Positions 45,880-57,389 of a stretch of 64,000 nt of DNA are shown one piece after another; position 1 is the first letter of the stretch, and each line of letters opens with the position of its first letter. Origin of the DNA: Phyllostachys edulis (lineage: Eukaryota > Streptophyta > Magnoliopsida > Poales > Poaceae); contig CM070566.1 in the NCBI GenBank assembly GCA_036346405.1, positions 13,077,533 through 13,141,532 on the forward strand. The letters run 5' to 3'. A model generated the notes under the pieces. That model worked only from the letters and a program-made list of their open reading frames with translations, ran no database searches and was not told the DNA's origin. Both the position numbers and the translations under genes were made by a program.

Positions 45880-46640
45880 ACGTGGCTTCATTAGAGCCGC
45901 CCAAGTCCTCCCCACGAGCACTCGCGCACCTTCATCAGAGCCGCCAGGACCTCCTCAAGGGCACTCACGTGGCTTCATTTGGACCACCCAAGATCTCTCT
46001 AGAAACACTTGTGCGCCTTCATCAGAGCCGCCCAGGACCTCCTCAAGGGCGCTCACGTGGCTTCATTAGGACCGCCCAAGATCTCCCCAAGTACACCCGC
46101 GCGCCTTCATCAGAGCCGCCCAGGACCTCCTCAAGGGCACTCACGTGGCTTCATCAGAACCGCCCAAGACCTCCCCAGGTACACTCGCGCGCCTTCATCA
46201 GAGCCGCCCAGGACCTCCTCAAGGGCACTCACGTGGCTTCATCAGAGCCGCCCAGGATCTCCTTAGGATCGCTACGCGGCTTCATTAGGGCCGCTCAGGA
46301 CCTCCTCAGGAGTGCTATGTGGCTTCATCAGGGCCACCCAGGGCTTCCTCAAGGGCGCTCACGTGGCTTCATCAGAGTCGCCCAAGATCTCCTCACGAGC
46401 GCTACGCGGCTTCATCAGGGCCGCTCAGGACCTCCTCAGGAGCGCTCACGTGCCTTCATCAGGGCTGCTCAAGACCTCCTCCAGAGTACTACGTGGTTTC
46501 ATCAAGGCCGCTCGGGACCTCCTCCGGAGTGTTACGCGGTTTCATCAGGGCTGTTCAAGACCTTTTCCGGAGATCCTATGTGGCTTCATCAGGACTTTCC
46601 ACGAAGACCTCAGGACCTTCCATGAAGACTTCCTCAAGGA
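45880..46640. repeat. 44-45-bp tandem array, about 17 copies
   Basis: The unit is of the form CACGTGGCTTCATCAGRGCCGCCCARGACCTCCTCAAGGGC. Because it is close to a multiple of 3, long open frames (45882-46625 and others) appear in several frames at once. They have no domain and are not taken as genes. Confidence 0.9.
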
Positions 46641-46771
46641 AACTTACGCGTTTGAATAGGAAAGATTTATCAGTTATAGAAAGTCTGGAGATCGGATGGT
46701 GTAACCGAATCATATCTGTGAATCTTGTTCGGTTTTAGGAGTTCTGATCCCTTACGGCTAAGACCTGCCGC

Positions 46772-46782
46772 CCTTTAAATAG
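46772..46782 (+). promoter_or_regulatory. TATA-like box in the LTR of element A
   Basis: CCTTTAAATAG at 46772-46782 lies about 300 bases before the LTR end, a usual position for the LTR promoter. Confidence 0.4.
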
Positions 46783-47087
46783 AAGAGGGTCATGGCCAAT
46801 TGAAATCATCACCAATCGATCAATACAATTTGCATCTACTATTTTTTTCTACCGTAGCTTCCCTGTAGTCCTATTTTCTTTTCGATCTTTTCTGATTTCC
46901 TGGCCAGGTTCAAGAACCTTGTCAGGACATCGCCGCCGCCTCAACACCATGACTAGCTCCGCCTAGGTGTTGTGCGCTGTGGTTCTCGGCCAGGTTGAAT
47001 CCTAACGTCGCTTGGGTTCAATTTTGCTAATATTCATCAACTTGTGTGTTGGTGCTCCTTTGTGTCATATTTTTGCGCCAACACAAT

Positions 47088-47107
47088 TTGGCGACTCCGC
47101 TGGGGAA
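47088..47107 (+). promoter_or_regulatory. primer-binding site of element A
   Basis: TTGGCGACTCCGCTGGGGAA follows the LTR end (..GCCAACACAAT) and has the TGGCG...GGGGA form common to plant gypsy primer sites. Confidence 0.7.
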
Positions 47108-47125
47108 TCGATCTATTCCCTAGCC

Positions 47126-50070
47126 ATGATGAACGGATCCGAAGTCGACCCCGACAATGTCATTGCGCCCGCCATTGATGAGCTAGATGAGGAGGCGCAA
47201 CGAGAATACGAGAAGCATAAGATGGAGTTCGACAGGGCGTTTGCTTCGCGTTACCAAAAGATGAGACAAGGCGTCATCCGGAAAGGAGGAGAATTCACAC
47301 CTGTCTACACCAAGCCCGAAGTAACCCCCACTGTGAGTAACGCATCTTGTACTAAAGAGAAAGTTGCTTTGATGTTTGATCAGTAAATAGGTGCTTCTGT
47401 ATCTAATACCTTGGATAGGTTGCTATCTAATCATCTTAAGGCCATGGGTCTTGAAGTGCAAAGTGAAAAAGATCTGCAACAACCCGTTTTGCCTCATGAT
47501 AATGCTTACAATATTAGCAATAATAGCAGCATTCAGCATGGCTCCTTGCTTGTTAACACATCGGCAGCAGGTATACCATCTCAAATTATACCACAGGGTG
47601 TGCTGGTACAACATATACATAGCCGAACTAATGCGTTAAGTTCGGTTGGTCACAGTGCATCATCGCATGCTATTCCAAATATTGCTATACCTGAATCTGC
47701 AGCCCCTGTGCCTTCATCATATACAAATGCTAATATGGAAGAGTCGGGTGCACCTAATTTTGGCAATTACACTAGCATAAGAGAAAATTCAGCAAATTTG
47801 CAAGCACCTTTATACCGCACTGTAGCATACAGTATACCTCCCGTGCCACCTCAAGGTTCCGGCATTCCATATGGTCCACTACCTACTAGTAATTTCAGTA
47901 GTGCTTCGCAACATATAACATATGCACAGCCGAGCCATACTACATATGCCTATGAGACACCACAACCCAATGTTTATAGGCCACAACAACCAGTTGATGT
48001 AACACCCACTCGGCCTACGGCCGAGCCATATATGGGGACTGAAAATGTTAGAGAGCAAGTGGTTAATGTTTTGAGAGAGTAGTTTGGGGTGGAGCCCAAA
48101 GGTAGAGCACGTGCGTATCAAAAATCATATCCCGATTTCTATGATAATGTTTAGTATCCCAGAGGATTTAGAGTGGCTGAATTTATTAAGTTCATTGGAG
48201 ATGATGGTAGAATCACTTTAGAACATGTTGGTCAATTCATCTTGCAGTGTGGTGAAGCTGGTGCTAGCGATGCATTAAAACTAAGGTTGTTTCCTTTATC
48301 ATTGTCTGGCCCTGCATTTACCTGGTTTACTTCTTTGGCACCTAATTCTATTTATACGTGGTCTCAATTAGAGCAAAAATTCCATGAATATTTTTATACT
48401 GGAGACACTGAGCTTAGATTGTCACATTTAACATCAGTTAAACAGAAACACAATGAGCCTGTTACTGATTACATTCGAAGGTTTAGAGATATGAGGAACC
48501 GATGTTTTAATTTGACAATTTCTGACGGAGACTTGGCTAATCTAGCTTATTCGGGTTTATTGTCTCAATTAAAAGAAAAGCTAGAGAATCATGATTTCCT
48601 AGATGTTAGTCAAGTATTATAAAAAGTTCTGGCACAAGAGAGCCGAGCTAAAGAGTCTAGAAACTTTCAGAGGTCAAGTGATAAAGTAAAAGTCGATCGT
48701 CCTAGTGTTCATATGCTTGAGTATGATTCTGAAAATTCGGACGATGATGATGTTGATGTGTGTGTGGCCGAATGGGATTGGTCCTAAAAATCTAAACCAT
48801 TCGTTTGCTCAGCTCTAAAGCTGGTTCCACAAAAAAATCGGCAAGAAGAAATTAAGTACACTTTTGATATTGCTAAATGCGATAGGATCTTTGATTATTT
48901 GCTACAAGAGAAACAAATTAGATTGCCTAACAATCATGTTATACCAACACCTGAAGAATTAAAGAGGTGTGCATATTGTAAATGGCATAATTCTTATTCT
49001 CATGCCACTAATGATTGCAATGTTTTTCGTCGATAGGTTCAATCGGCCATCAATGAAGGACGATTGAAATTTGCTGAAAGTCCGAAAATGCAGCTAGACC
49101 ACAATCCCTTTCCTGTCAATATGATTGATTTTGAGAACAAGAAAGTGCTTGTTCGGCCATCTCAGGCCGAGTCTACAAAAGGCAAGAATGTGATGATATG
49201 AGAGAGAGGCATAGGAACATCAAATTCCGAGGCTATACGAAGTGTTAGGCCAAAGATGATCAAACCAAAAAGCCCAAAAGTTGATCATTGGAAGGTTAAT
49301 GAAGGTAGAAGCAAGACCATCAAAAGAGTTGAAAAACCGAAGGCCACATTTAGGGAACTTCTGGCTAAATATGAGGGTGGTAAGGTCGGTCGAAACAGTG
49401 CTAGTCGGCCCAATAATTTTCAGCGACCAAGATCACCTACAAAGCAAAAGTTTGATGGTCGGGATCGTCGTCGAGAGGACTTCTGTGTAGTAGTGTCGTA
49501 TCCTCCTTTTGGGCCGCCAATGCCCGTCCCATGGGGTCCTCCGCCCGTTGGTTTTCCTCCTTGTTCACCATGGGACTGGTGTGGTCCATGGATACCACCT
49601 CCAATGCCTTTTGGACCATTTCATCCGGGTGGACAGCACCAAGAAGGCATGTGTTTGAAAGGTTATCACGTCCTGATAATGACCGCTTTCATCAAATAAA
49701 TCGGTCTTACAATAGGAGAGATAATAAAGTGGTGAAGAAGGTGTATCGTGTCAAGAGTAATGGTAATTTGGGTGAAAAGTCATATTTAAATTCAAAGGCA
49801 GGAGAGCCGAATATCGAAAGGGAAGGGGAGCAAAAACGATCGGCTATCGTTGTTTCAAGTATTAGCAATGGGAATTACACAACAGCAGCAGCAGCAGTAC
49901 ATGGTTCGGATATGAGCAGCAGTGCATCTACAGTAGCCATGAACAGTACGGTAGCTAAAGTACCCCGTGGACATCAGTTCGGCTACAGTAGCAGCTACAG
50001 TACAACCGAGCAAGCCGCATCGCATGCTGATTTTGAAGCATCAACAATAGTGGGGAAAGTCAAGGAAATA
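47126..50070 (+). pseudogene. element A gag
   Basis: Start MMNGSEVDPDN at 47126, soon after the primer site. One frame can be followed to 49699 through single stops at 47384, 48080, 48151, 48620, 48785, 49034 and 49198. The capsid core (48173-48622) has FPLSLSGPAFTWFTSL and YIRRFRDMRNRC, the retrotrans_gag pattern. A cysteine/histidine segment CAYCKWHNSYSHATNDC is near 48970-49020. A proline-rich PPFGPPMPVPWGPPP stretch is near 49505. A frameshift near 49640 moves it to the frame of RRDNKVVKKVYRV, and another near 50060 leads to pol. Confidence 0.8.
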
Positions 50071-50075
50071 TATCT

Positions 50076-51038
50076 TTGCTGCCCGGGACAAAACCACAGC
50101 CCCGTTGGTGTCCTCTCGGTCTTTCTTATTCCCAAAAGAGAAGGTTGCAGCGGCTGCGCATGCAAGAACTTAGAGAGGCCCAGGCAGAGAAGGTGAGAGA
50201 CGAAATATTTAACGAAATAAAGCCTATGGTGCCTGTCCGAAAAGAGTGGAGGGTAAAATCAGTTGAAACACCAGTTCAAACACCCAATGATGACGAGGAT
50301 GATTTGCTGGATTATGAGGGATCTCCAATGATTAAAGATGATACTCCGCCTCGTGAAGGTATGGATATTAATATGGTATTTACATTGCCTTCGGAGTTTC
50401 GGATTGCTAGTGAGGTGGTTGCCCAGTTATGTCTTGGCCCTAAAGAAGCCATTTTTGAGAAGCCCAAGGAATCGAGCCAATATTTGAAACCATTATATGT
50501 TAGGGGACATATCAGTGGTAAGCCTATTTCTATGATGTTAGTTGATGGTGGGGCTGCTGTGAACTTGATGCCATATTCAGTTTTCAAGAAATTGGGGCGA
50601 GAAGACAGTGAGTTTATGAAGACTTATTTGATGCTTAATGGTTTCACGGGTGAGCCCACGACGGCCAAGGGTGTTATCTCTATGGAACTTACTGTTGGGA
50701 GCAAGACTCTATCTACGGCCTTCTTCGTCGTTAACGTGCAAGGTAATTATAGTGTTTTATTGGGTCGTGATTGGATACATGCAAATCGCTGCTTTCCTTC
50801 TACCTTGCATCAAACTTTAGTACAATGGATTGATGATGACATAGAAGTGGTTCAAGCAGACATGTCGGCTTATGTTGCTTTGGCCGATGCTTCAGCTGAT
50901 TGGCAGCATGGTGATGTCCAATGTTTTATGGGTTTAGATCTTTCTAGTTATGATTATCTTAGTGTTATTAAGGATGGTTTTGTACCCGTGTCTGTACAGC
51001 CAACCTCCGCAGCTCGGCTTAATAATATGATATTATAA
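50076..51038 (+). pseudogene. element A protease region
   Basis: The frame begins with a linker and holds the aspartic protease core MLVDGGAAVNLMPYSVFKK (active D in VDGG) near 50538-50600. Further on are VLLGRDWIHANRCFPSTLHQ and an acidic/cysteine tail. The frame is open to a TAA at 51036 and would otherwise read into reverse transcriptase. Confidence 0.8.
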
Positions 51039-52271
51039 ATGAATAAAGAAAGTAGTTTAGAATGGTTGCAACAGCGTACAGAGCAATATCGGTCAAACAA
51101 GAATGATATTTGTAAAGCTATTGATGATTTTAATGAAGTAGAAAAGTTAGGACAAGGTTTCTCATCGGCTGGCCTATTAGAGGAGGTTGATATAGGCGAT
51201 GGAACTATTCCTAGACCGACGTTTGTAAACAAAAATATGTCTACTGAATACAAGAGCAAAATGATAAAATTGCTTAGAGAGTATGTTGATTGCTTTGCTT
51301 GGGAGTATCATGAGATGCCAGGAATTAGTTGAGCATCGGTTGCCTATTAAGTCTGGTTTTAGGCCTCATAAGCAGCCACCTAGAAGATTTAATCCTGATA
51401 TATATGATCGGATCAAAGAAGAAATAGGCTGATTGTTGAAGGCTGGTTTTATTAGGCCATGTAGGTATGCTGAATGGATTTCTAACATTGTCCCGGTTGA
51501 GAAGAAAAATACTGGTAAGTTAAGGGTATGCATTGATTTTAGATATTTAAATAAAGCTACCCCCAAAGATGAGTATCCTATGCCTATAGCCGACATGTTA
51601 ATCAATGATGCTTCAGGACATAGAATAATTAGTTTCTTAGATGGTAATGCTGGTTATAATCAGATTTTTATGGCCGAAGAGGATATGTCTAAAAGACTTT
51701 TCGATGCCCTGGTTTTGTGGGTTTGTTTGAGTGGGTTGTTATGACCTTTGGTTTAAAGAATGCCGGTGCTACTTATCAAAGGCCTATGAATTTGATTTTT
51801 CATGATCTACTTGGTGTTATCCTAGAGGTATACATTGATGATATAGTTATTAAATCGGATGGTATGGATCATCACTTAGCCGATTTATGTCTGTCCTGTG
51901 AACGAATGTGTCGGTATGTTTTGAAAATGAACCCACTCAAGTGTGCTTTTGGTGTATCGGCTGGTAAATTCTTAGGATTTATAATACATGAGAGAGGCGT
52001 AGAAATAGATCCTAGCAAAATAGAGGCTGTTAAGAAAGTAAAGGAGCCACAGTGTAAAAGGGATATGCAAAAGTTCCTAGGAAAAGTGAATTATTTGAGG
52101 AGGTTTATATCTAATTTGTCTGGTAAAGTTAGTGCATTCACTCCTATACTTCGGTTAAAGAAAGAGACTGAATTTACTTGGGGGACAGAACAGCAACAAG
52201 CATTTGAGGAAATTAAAAGGTATTTGTCTACACCCTTGTATTATGCTTATACCAAGTTGAGGCATTATTAA
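51039..52271 (+). pseudogene. element A reverse transcriptase
   Basis: The motifs appear in order: LLKAGFIRPCRYAEWISNIV, KLRVCIDFRYLNKATPKDEY, FLDGNAGYNQIFMAEEDMSK, MTFGLKNAGATYQRPM, and YIDDIVIKS with the catalytic YIDD at 51831-51842. The connection region LGKVNYLRRFISNL follows. Breaks are a frameshift near 51340, TGA at 51430 (likely from CGA), a frameshift at about 51710, and TAA at 52269. The sequence is otherwise well preserved. Confidence 0.85.
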
Positions 52272-52976
52272 CTATCTAGCACTTGTGTTGTTGCATGTCA
52301 AACCGATGTTATTAAATATATGTTGCAACAACCGATTTTAAGTGGTAGAATCAGAAAGTGGGCTTATGCATTAATAGAGTATGATTTGGCTTATGAATCT
52401 TTGAAATCTATGAAAGGCCAAGTTGTAGCTAATTTCATTGTTGATCATAGGATTGATAATGAGGTAGAGCTGGTTGATTATTTATCTGTACGTCCATGGA
52501 AATTGTATTTTGATGGCTCGGCTTGTAGAGAAGGACAAGGTGTTGGTATTGTTTTAGTTTCGCCTAGAGATGTTGTTTTTGAAACATCGATTTGCTTAGA
52601 ATATTTTTGTACCAATAATCAGGCCGAGTACGAAGCCCTTTTGTTAGGATTACAAATTTTAGAGTCCATGGGTGTAAAGAATATAGAAGCATTTGGTGAT
52701 TCATTATTAGTTGTGCAGCAAGTTTCTAAAAATTATCAATGTTTTGATGGATCATTGAATATTTATTTGGAAAAGTGCTTAGAAATAATAGCAACTTTGG
52801 ATGATTTTACTATTGGCCATGTTTCTAAAGGAGAGAATATTAGGGCAAATGATTTAGCACAACAAGCATCTGGTTATCGAGTTAAAAGAGGTAAATTGTT
52901 CATGATAGAAAAACCGATGCTAGAAGGTGCTACAATTTGTATAGCCGAACAGCATGATGGGGTTCGAATGCTTTGA
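52272..52976 (+). pseudogene. element A RNase H, including archaeal-like RNase H
   Basis: Starts with the end of the ordinary RNase H/connection region (GRIRKWAYALIEYDL). Then comes a second RNase H: KLYFDGSACREGQGVGIVLV, NNQAEYEALLLGLQI, FGDSLLVVQQVSKNY and ANDLAQQASGY, with the D-E-D catalytic residues visible. Such a second, archaeal-like domain is the hallmark of Tat-lineage Ty3/gypsy elements. The frame closes at 52974-52976, and integrase continues in another frame. Confidence 0.82.
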
Positions 52977-53526
52977 AAACATCAAGTTTTGCCGAACCTA
53001 ATGACTGGAGAAAGCCTCTAATTAGTTATTTAGAAAACCCTAGTCAATCTGTTGATAGAAAGCTTCGGCGACAAGCATTAAAGTATACATTGCTTGATAG
53101 AGAGTTGTATTGCCGAACTATAGATGGGCTACTTTTAAAATATTTAGGTTCAGATCAATCTAAAGTTGCTATGGGTAAGGTGCATGAAGGTATATATGAT
53201 ACACATCAATCGGCTCATAAGATGAAGTGGTTATTAAGAAGAGCTGGTTTCTATTGGCCGACTATGTTGGAGGATTGTTTTAGATATTATAAAGGGTGTG
53301 AGTCATGTCAGAAGTTTGGTGATGTGCAATTGGCACCCGCTGCTATGTTGCATCCTATTGTTAAACCATGGCCGTTTCGTGGTCGGGGTTTAGATTTCAT
53401 CGGCCAAATACACCCTGCATCTTCTAAAGGTCATCGTTTTGTTTTAGTAGCCATTGATTATTTTACAAAGTGGACAGAAGTTGTTCCTCTTAAAAACATG
53501 ACACATAAGGAGGTGATTAGTTTTTG
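52973..53526 (+). pseudogene. element A integrase, truncated by element B
   Basis: The zinc-binding HHCC domain is present (HEGIYDTHQSAHKMKW and CESCQKF), followed by the first catalytic aspartate in GRGLDFIGQIHP. The frame ends after HKEVISF at 53526, exactly where the LTR of element B starts. The second D and the E of the DDE triad are not in the window. Confidence 0.8.
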
Positions 53527-54273
53527 ACGAGGATCTAGTAATCCTCATTTTATCTTTTATCTATAATTCTTATTATGGGTCAATATGATGTCATATGGTC
53601 CCTGAGTATACCCCTTAATGTTATAAGGGAGGAGCCTACTAGGTGGTCGTAAGTTCTTTTACGACCACCCCATAGTCGTAAGTTATCCTACGACTACCCC
53701 ATAGTCGTAAGTCTTGCTACGACTACTTTATAGTCGTAAGTTCTTCTACGACCAGGTCAGCTACGACCACCTTAAGATCAATAAAACCTACAGGCGAGTG
53801 GGTCCAATTGATTAAGGGATTCAAACAGTCATCATACGTTGTTACTCTGCGAAGTAATAGCACGTAATGCTCCATTATCTCTTATATATAGCTGTTAGGC
53901 GACGTGGAGGAGTTAATACGCCGGTGATTACTGCCAACATGTGCCCGTTACAGGATGTGATGAGGCGCCGCTTCACTTGGAGAAACTGCCACTCCTTTAC
54001 GTACTATATAAAGGTGGCAATCAGAGAAGGAAAGGGGATCGGATTGGGCTATCAGGAAGACAAGCACTATCATCTGTAATAGTCTTAGTTTTTCCCCTGA
54101 TTGTTCAGAATACACTCAATACCATACACACACAGGAGTAGGGTTGTTATTCTCTCCGAAGAAGGCCTGAACCTGTATAAAAATTCCCGTGTCAATCTCT
54201 CTGCGTGATTCCATTCTAGGAGACCCCCCGAATCAAACAATCTTTACGTAAGTTCGGTTCTAAAACACCGACA
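53527..54273 (+). repeat. 5' LTR of element B
   Basis: The end is ..AACACCGACA at 54273, directly before the primer site. The start is placed where integrase homology of element A stops, and may be off by a few bases. A TATATAAA box lies at 54005-54012. An array of four hairpin units lies at 53642-53757. The ~750-bp length is normal for the group. Confidence 0.75.
53642..53770. repeat. hairpin array GTCGTAAGTT-N-TACGAC in the LTR
   Basis: Four inverted-repeat units with a period of about 29-30 bp: 53642-53669, 53673-53696, 53702-53725 and 53732-53757. Each unit could fold as GTCGTA paired with TACGAC. The same unit recurs at 62490-62630. Confidence 0.85.
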
Positions 54274-54275
54274 GT

Positions 54276-54293
54276 TGGCGCCGACCGTGGGGA
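54276..54293 (+). promoter_or_regulatory. primer-binding site of element B
   Basis: TGGCGCCGACCGTGGGGA begins three bases after the LTR end. It has the standard TGGCGCC opening of many plant gypsy elements. Confidence 0.8.
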
Positions 54294-54347
54294 TCTTCCG
54301 GTAATCTCTTGTCAACATACTCTCTGTTTTCCAAATCTCATGCACTC

Positions 54348-56356
54348 ATGGCAGGAGAATGGAACGAGGAGAACTGGTTCGACTTGGCAGATTACGCAGA
54401 CGTCGACATGGATGCCGGTTTCGATTACGAGCCGAGTATTGACTCATCCGATGGTACTACTGCCTTCGGTGATCTTCCCACAGATCTAGGAGACAATGCC
54501 GCTGGTGGAGTTGAGGAGGGATCCCTATCTCCCACAACAGTACGTCCAAGAGAGGAATCTACCCTCTCAAAGGACAAGGGTCAATCTGACCAGAACTACA
54601 CCCGGGTGGACTTACAACACGACGAGAGTTTTTCCTCGAAGTGTCCGAGTCCCCCTAAGGCGGTCCGATTTGGTGAGGCAAGTTCTGGAAGCCACAATTC
54701 CAGGACTACACCAGCATCTGGTGATCCTCTCTCTCTCCGGGTGACGCAAGAGAGCGGGATCAAGCATGTTTTTCCTACAAATTCGACCATCTCTCTGCAG
54801 ATCACATCTACCGACGGAGACGGTTATAACCCAGAGTTCCCCTACCTGGAGGGGATTACTCCAAGTCGCAAGATGGTGTCTCTCGGCTACTCCTCAAGCA
54901 GGGAGGCCTCGAGCGCAAGTGAGAATCATCAACGGGAGGTCTTCGTCTTTCCCTCGGATCAAGGTCACTCTCCTAGAGACCGAGCTGGAGACCCTCCCCG
55001 AAGATCACGCACTACGCCCCCTCGTGGCAGTGGCAAGGGCACCGCCGATGGCGGACACGACCAACACCTTCATGAACGCGAGGGAAATCCTCGACATCCT
55101 CGCACTCCATTGAGGCAGTCTCAAGAGTCTGACATGGAAGATCTTGAGGCTATTCGACGGAAGAAGATTGAAGCCCAGAAGAATTTGCCTGGGCACATCC
55201 AATATCAATCAGAGGAAGCTCGAGAACTCCAGTACGTCAACGATTTGCTTGAGAATCCAACTCAAGAACTCGCCCGAGCGCCAAGGTACGATCTCTTTGT
55301 CGAGGAGATCGCACAAAGGTTGCGGTCCACGATGGCAAGACTGGAAGCACCTCGCCGACATCATTCAGGGAGTCGTAGTAATACGACTTCTTCACTACTG
55401 ATCGATCGAACATATCACCACGGCGAATCGACGCTTGAAGAAGTCGATCGATCTCCCACTCGGAGAAATGTCTTCGAACGATCGATGATCAACAAACCCT
55501 GAGAGGTGATTGCTCACCATTCCGACATGGGAATCAGAAGAGATGAACTACGAGGAGTATTCCCTCGTGGGATCGAGACCTATCATAGGTCGGGTCAACC
55601 TGTTACTGGGTATCGTCGAGTACGACCACCTGATGATATCAACCCTTCTTTTCTGCAAAGGAGGCGTCAAGAAGTTATTACTGGATGTCGGGCATTCTCG
55701 CCTGATCTCCGAGCTGTTCGCTGGCCACCTCGTTTTCGACTAGTGAACATGGAGAAGTTCGATGGCTCCCAAAATTCCATCGAATTCCTTCAAATCTACA
55801 CAACAGCTGTCCGAGCAGCAGGAGAAGGAGAACATGTGATGGCAAATTACCTCCCAACTGTGCTCGAAGGGTCTGCTCGATCGTGGTTATTGAACCAACC
55901 ACTCGAGTTGATCTATTCTTGGTAACACCTCTGCGACCTTCTACTGGCGAATTTCCAAGGCACTTACAATTCATCAAGCGCTTTAGTTAGGTTCGTAATT
56001 CAATTCCGGAAGTTTCTGATTCATCTGTCATCAGGGCTTTCAAGCAAGGAGTTCGTAGTAGAAGGATAACAAAAGATATTGCTTTGAATCCTCCTACTTC
56101 TGTTGCCGAACTCTTCGAGATGGCTGATCGATATGCGACTGCCTCTGAGGCGGTCGAGTGGAACAACACAATAGATCGAGAAGACAATATCTCTCGAGAG
56201 CCAAGTGACATTGGTAAGAAGAGAGATAAGAAAGCAAAAAAGTCCAAGAACAAGGCGAAGGGTCAAAAACTCCAAGCCAGCGGTTCCAAGGAGGTTTTGG
56301 TCGTAAATGATAAAGAGCCACGCACCTCAAGTTACACTCGACCGAGGCAAAGGTAA
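54348..56356 (+). pseudogene. element B gag
   Basis: Start MAGEWNEENWFDLADYADVD at 54348. One frame runs through an acidic and then a disordered serine/arginine-rich region. TGA at 55500-55502 (likely from CGA) interrupts it. The frame resumes into the capsid core (FDGSQNSIEFLQIYTTAV and YLPTVLEGSARSWL, 55750-55920), where TAA at 55923 ends it. Part of the capsid C-terminus is lost. A third frame (56084-56356) carries VAELFEMADRYATASEAVEW and a lysine-rich tail. Confidence 0.8.
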
Positions 56357-57326
56357 GCGCCCCGATCGGAAAAATGATAAGCCTAGGTGGTGTCCTTTCC
56401 ATAAAAAGGAAGGACATGACCTTCGTAACTGCCGGGTCTTCCAACGAAAGCTTGAAGACTACTACAACGAGAAGGACCACTTCCCACTCTCGCGAGTAGG
56501 ACAAACGAGTGGTCATAAGTCCTCGATGACGAGGAGGAGATGCTGCCGGGATCCGCAACACACCGTCGAGCACATCTACGGGGGATCATCGGCATATGAA
56601 TCAAAGCGACAGTTTAAAGCTGCTGAACGTGAGGTAAACTCCATAGATCCTCCTCTTGTCAATAAATTACTGAAGTGGTCGGAAGTCACCATCTCTTTTG
56701 AGAAGGGTGACTGTCCGAATCCTTTGACTCGACCAGGTCGATATCTGATCGTGGTCGAACCCACCATAAACAATTGTCAGGTCAATCGAGTTTTGGTTGA
56801 TGGTGGCAGCTCGTTAAACATTTTGTTTACAAGTGCCCTGGATGACATGCAAGTACCCAAGAATAAGGTAAGACCAGTACGATACTCTTTTCATGGGATC
56901 GTACTGGGATCTTCGGCCAAACCAATTGGCCAAGTTTCTCTTCCTTTAACATTTGGTTCACCAAGTAATTTCAGGACAGAGAAAATCTCCTTTGATGTGG
57001 TCGACTTCGATACGGCATATAACGTCATACTCGGACGACCAACTTTGGCAAAATTCCTAATGGCTACTCATTATGGATATCAATGTATCAAGATGCCAGG
57101 TCCCAAAGGAGTAATCACAATTCATTGTGACAAGAAGATGGCACATACCGCGATCGTCGATCCTCGAGATGGTTGGACAAATACCAACTCGAGAAGAAGT
57201 CATCCTTCGACTAGCAAGTCGGGCCTCAAAGCTGCACCAAAGCGAACGACAAGGTCAAAGAGGTTCCTCCGACGCAAGGGAGCCCTCAAGATCTGCTCAG
57301 ATCGGGATACTTCCGACCCCAAGTAG
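56357..57326 (+). pseudogene. element B zinc knuckle and protease
   Basis: The open frame 56307-57326 starts in the lysine-rich tail, then has CPFHKKEGHDLRNC (a C-x2-H-x4-H-x4-C knuckle) near 56390. The aspartic protease VLVDGGSSLNILF is near 56790-56830. The conserved FDVVDFDTAYNVILGRPTLA is near 56990. It closes with TAG at 57324-57326 and a change of frame before reverse transcriptase. Confidence 0.82.
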
Positions 57327-57389
57327 GAAGACACCCTCATCGCCTTCCTCCGAGCTAACGCAGATGTCTTCGCGTGGCAAGCATCCGAC

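Larger units (their letters stand above)
45080..53526 (+). mobile_element. Ty3/gypsy element A (Tat lineage), 3' part missing
   Basis: The left LTR contains the tandem arrays and ends near 47083 (..GCCAACA). A primer site follows at 47088-47107. Then come gag (47126-~50060), protease, reverse transcriptase, RNase H, archaeal-like second RNase H and the start of integrase, which stops at 53526 where element B begins. The second RNase H marks the Tat clade. The LTR start near 45080 is an estimate. Many in-frame stops are of the CAG/CAA/CGA to TAG/TAA/TGA kind. The rest of integrase and the 3' LTR should lie beyond element B, outside the window. Confidence 0.8.

Noticed and set aside
45882..46625. 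247-codon open frame
   Set aside because: It is produced by the 44-45-bp tandem array. Several other frames are equally open, and there is no domain.
53642..53770. Regular short palindromic repeats resembling a CRISPR array
   Set aside because: The sequence is a plant retrotransposon LTR. The spacers are near-identical, not unique, and no cas genes exist.
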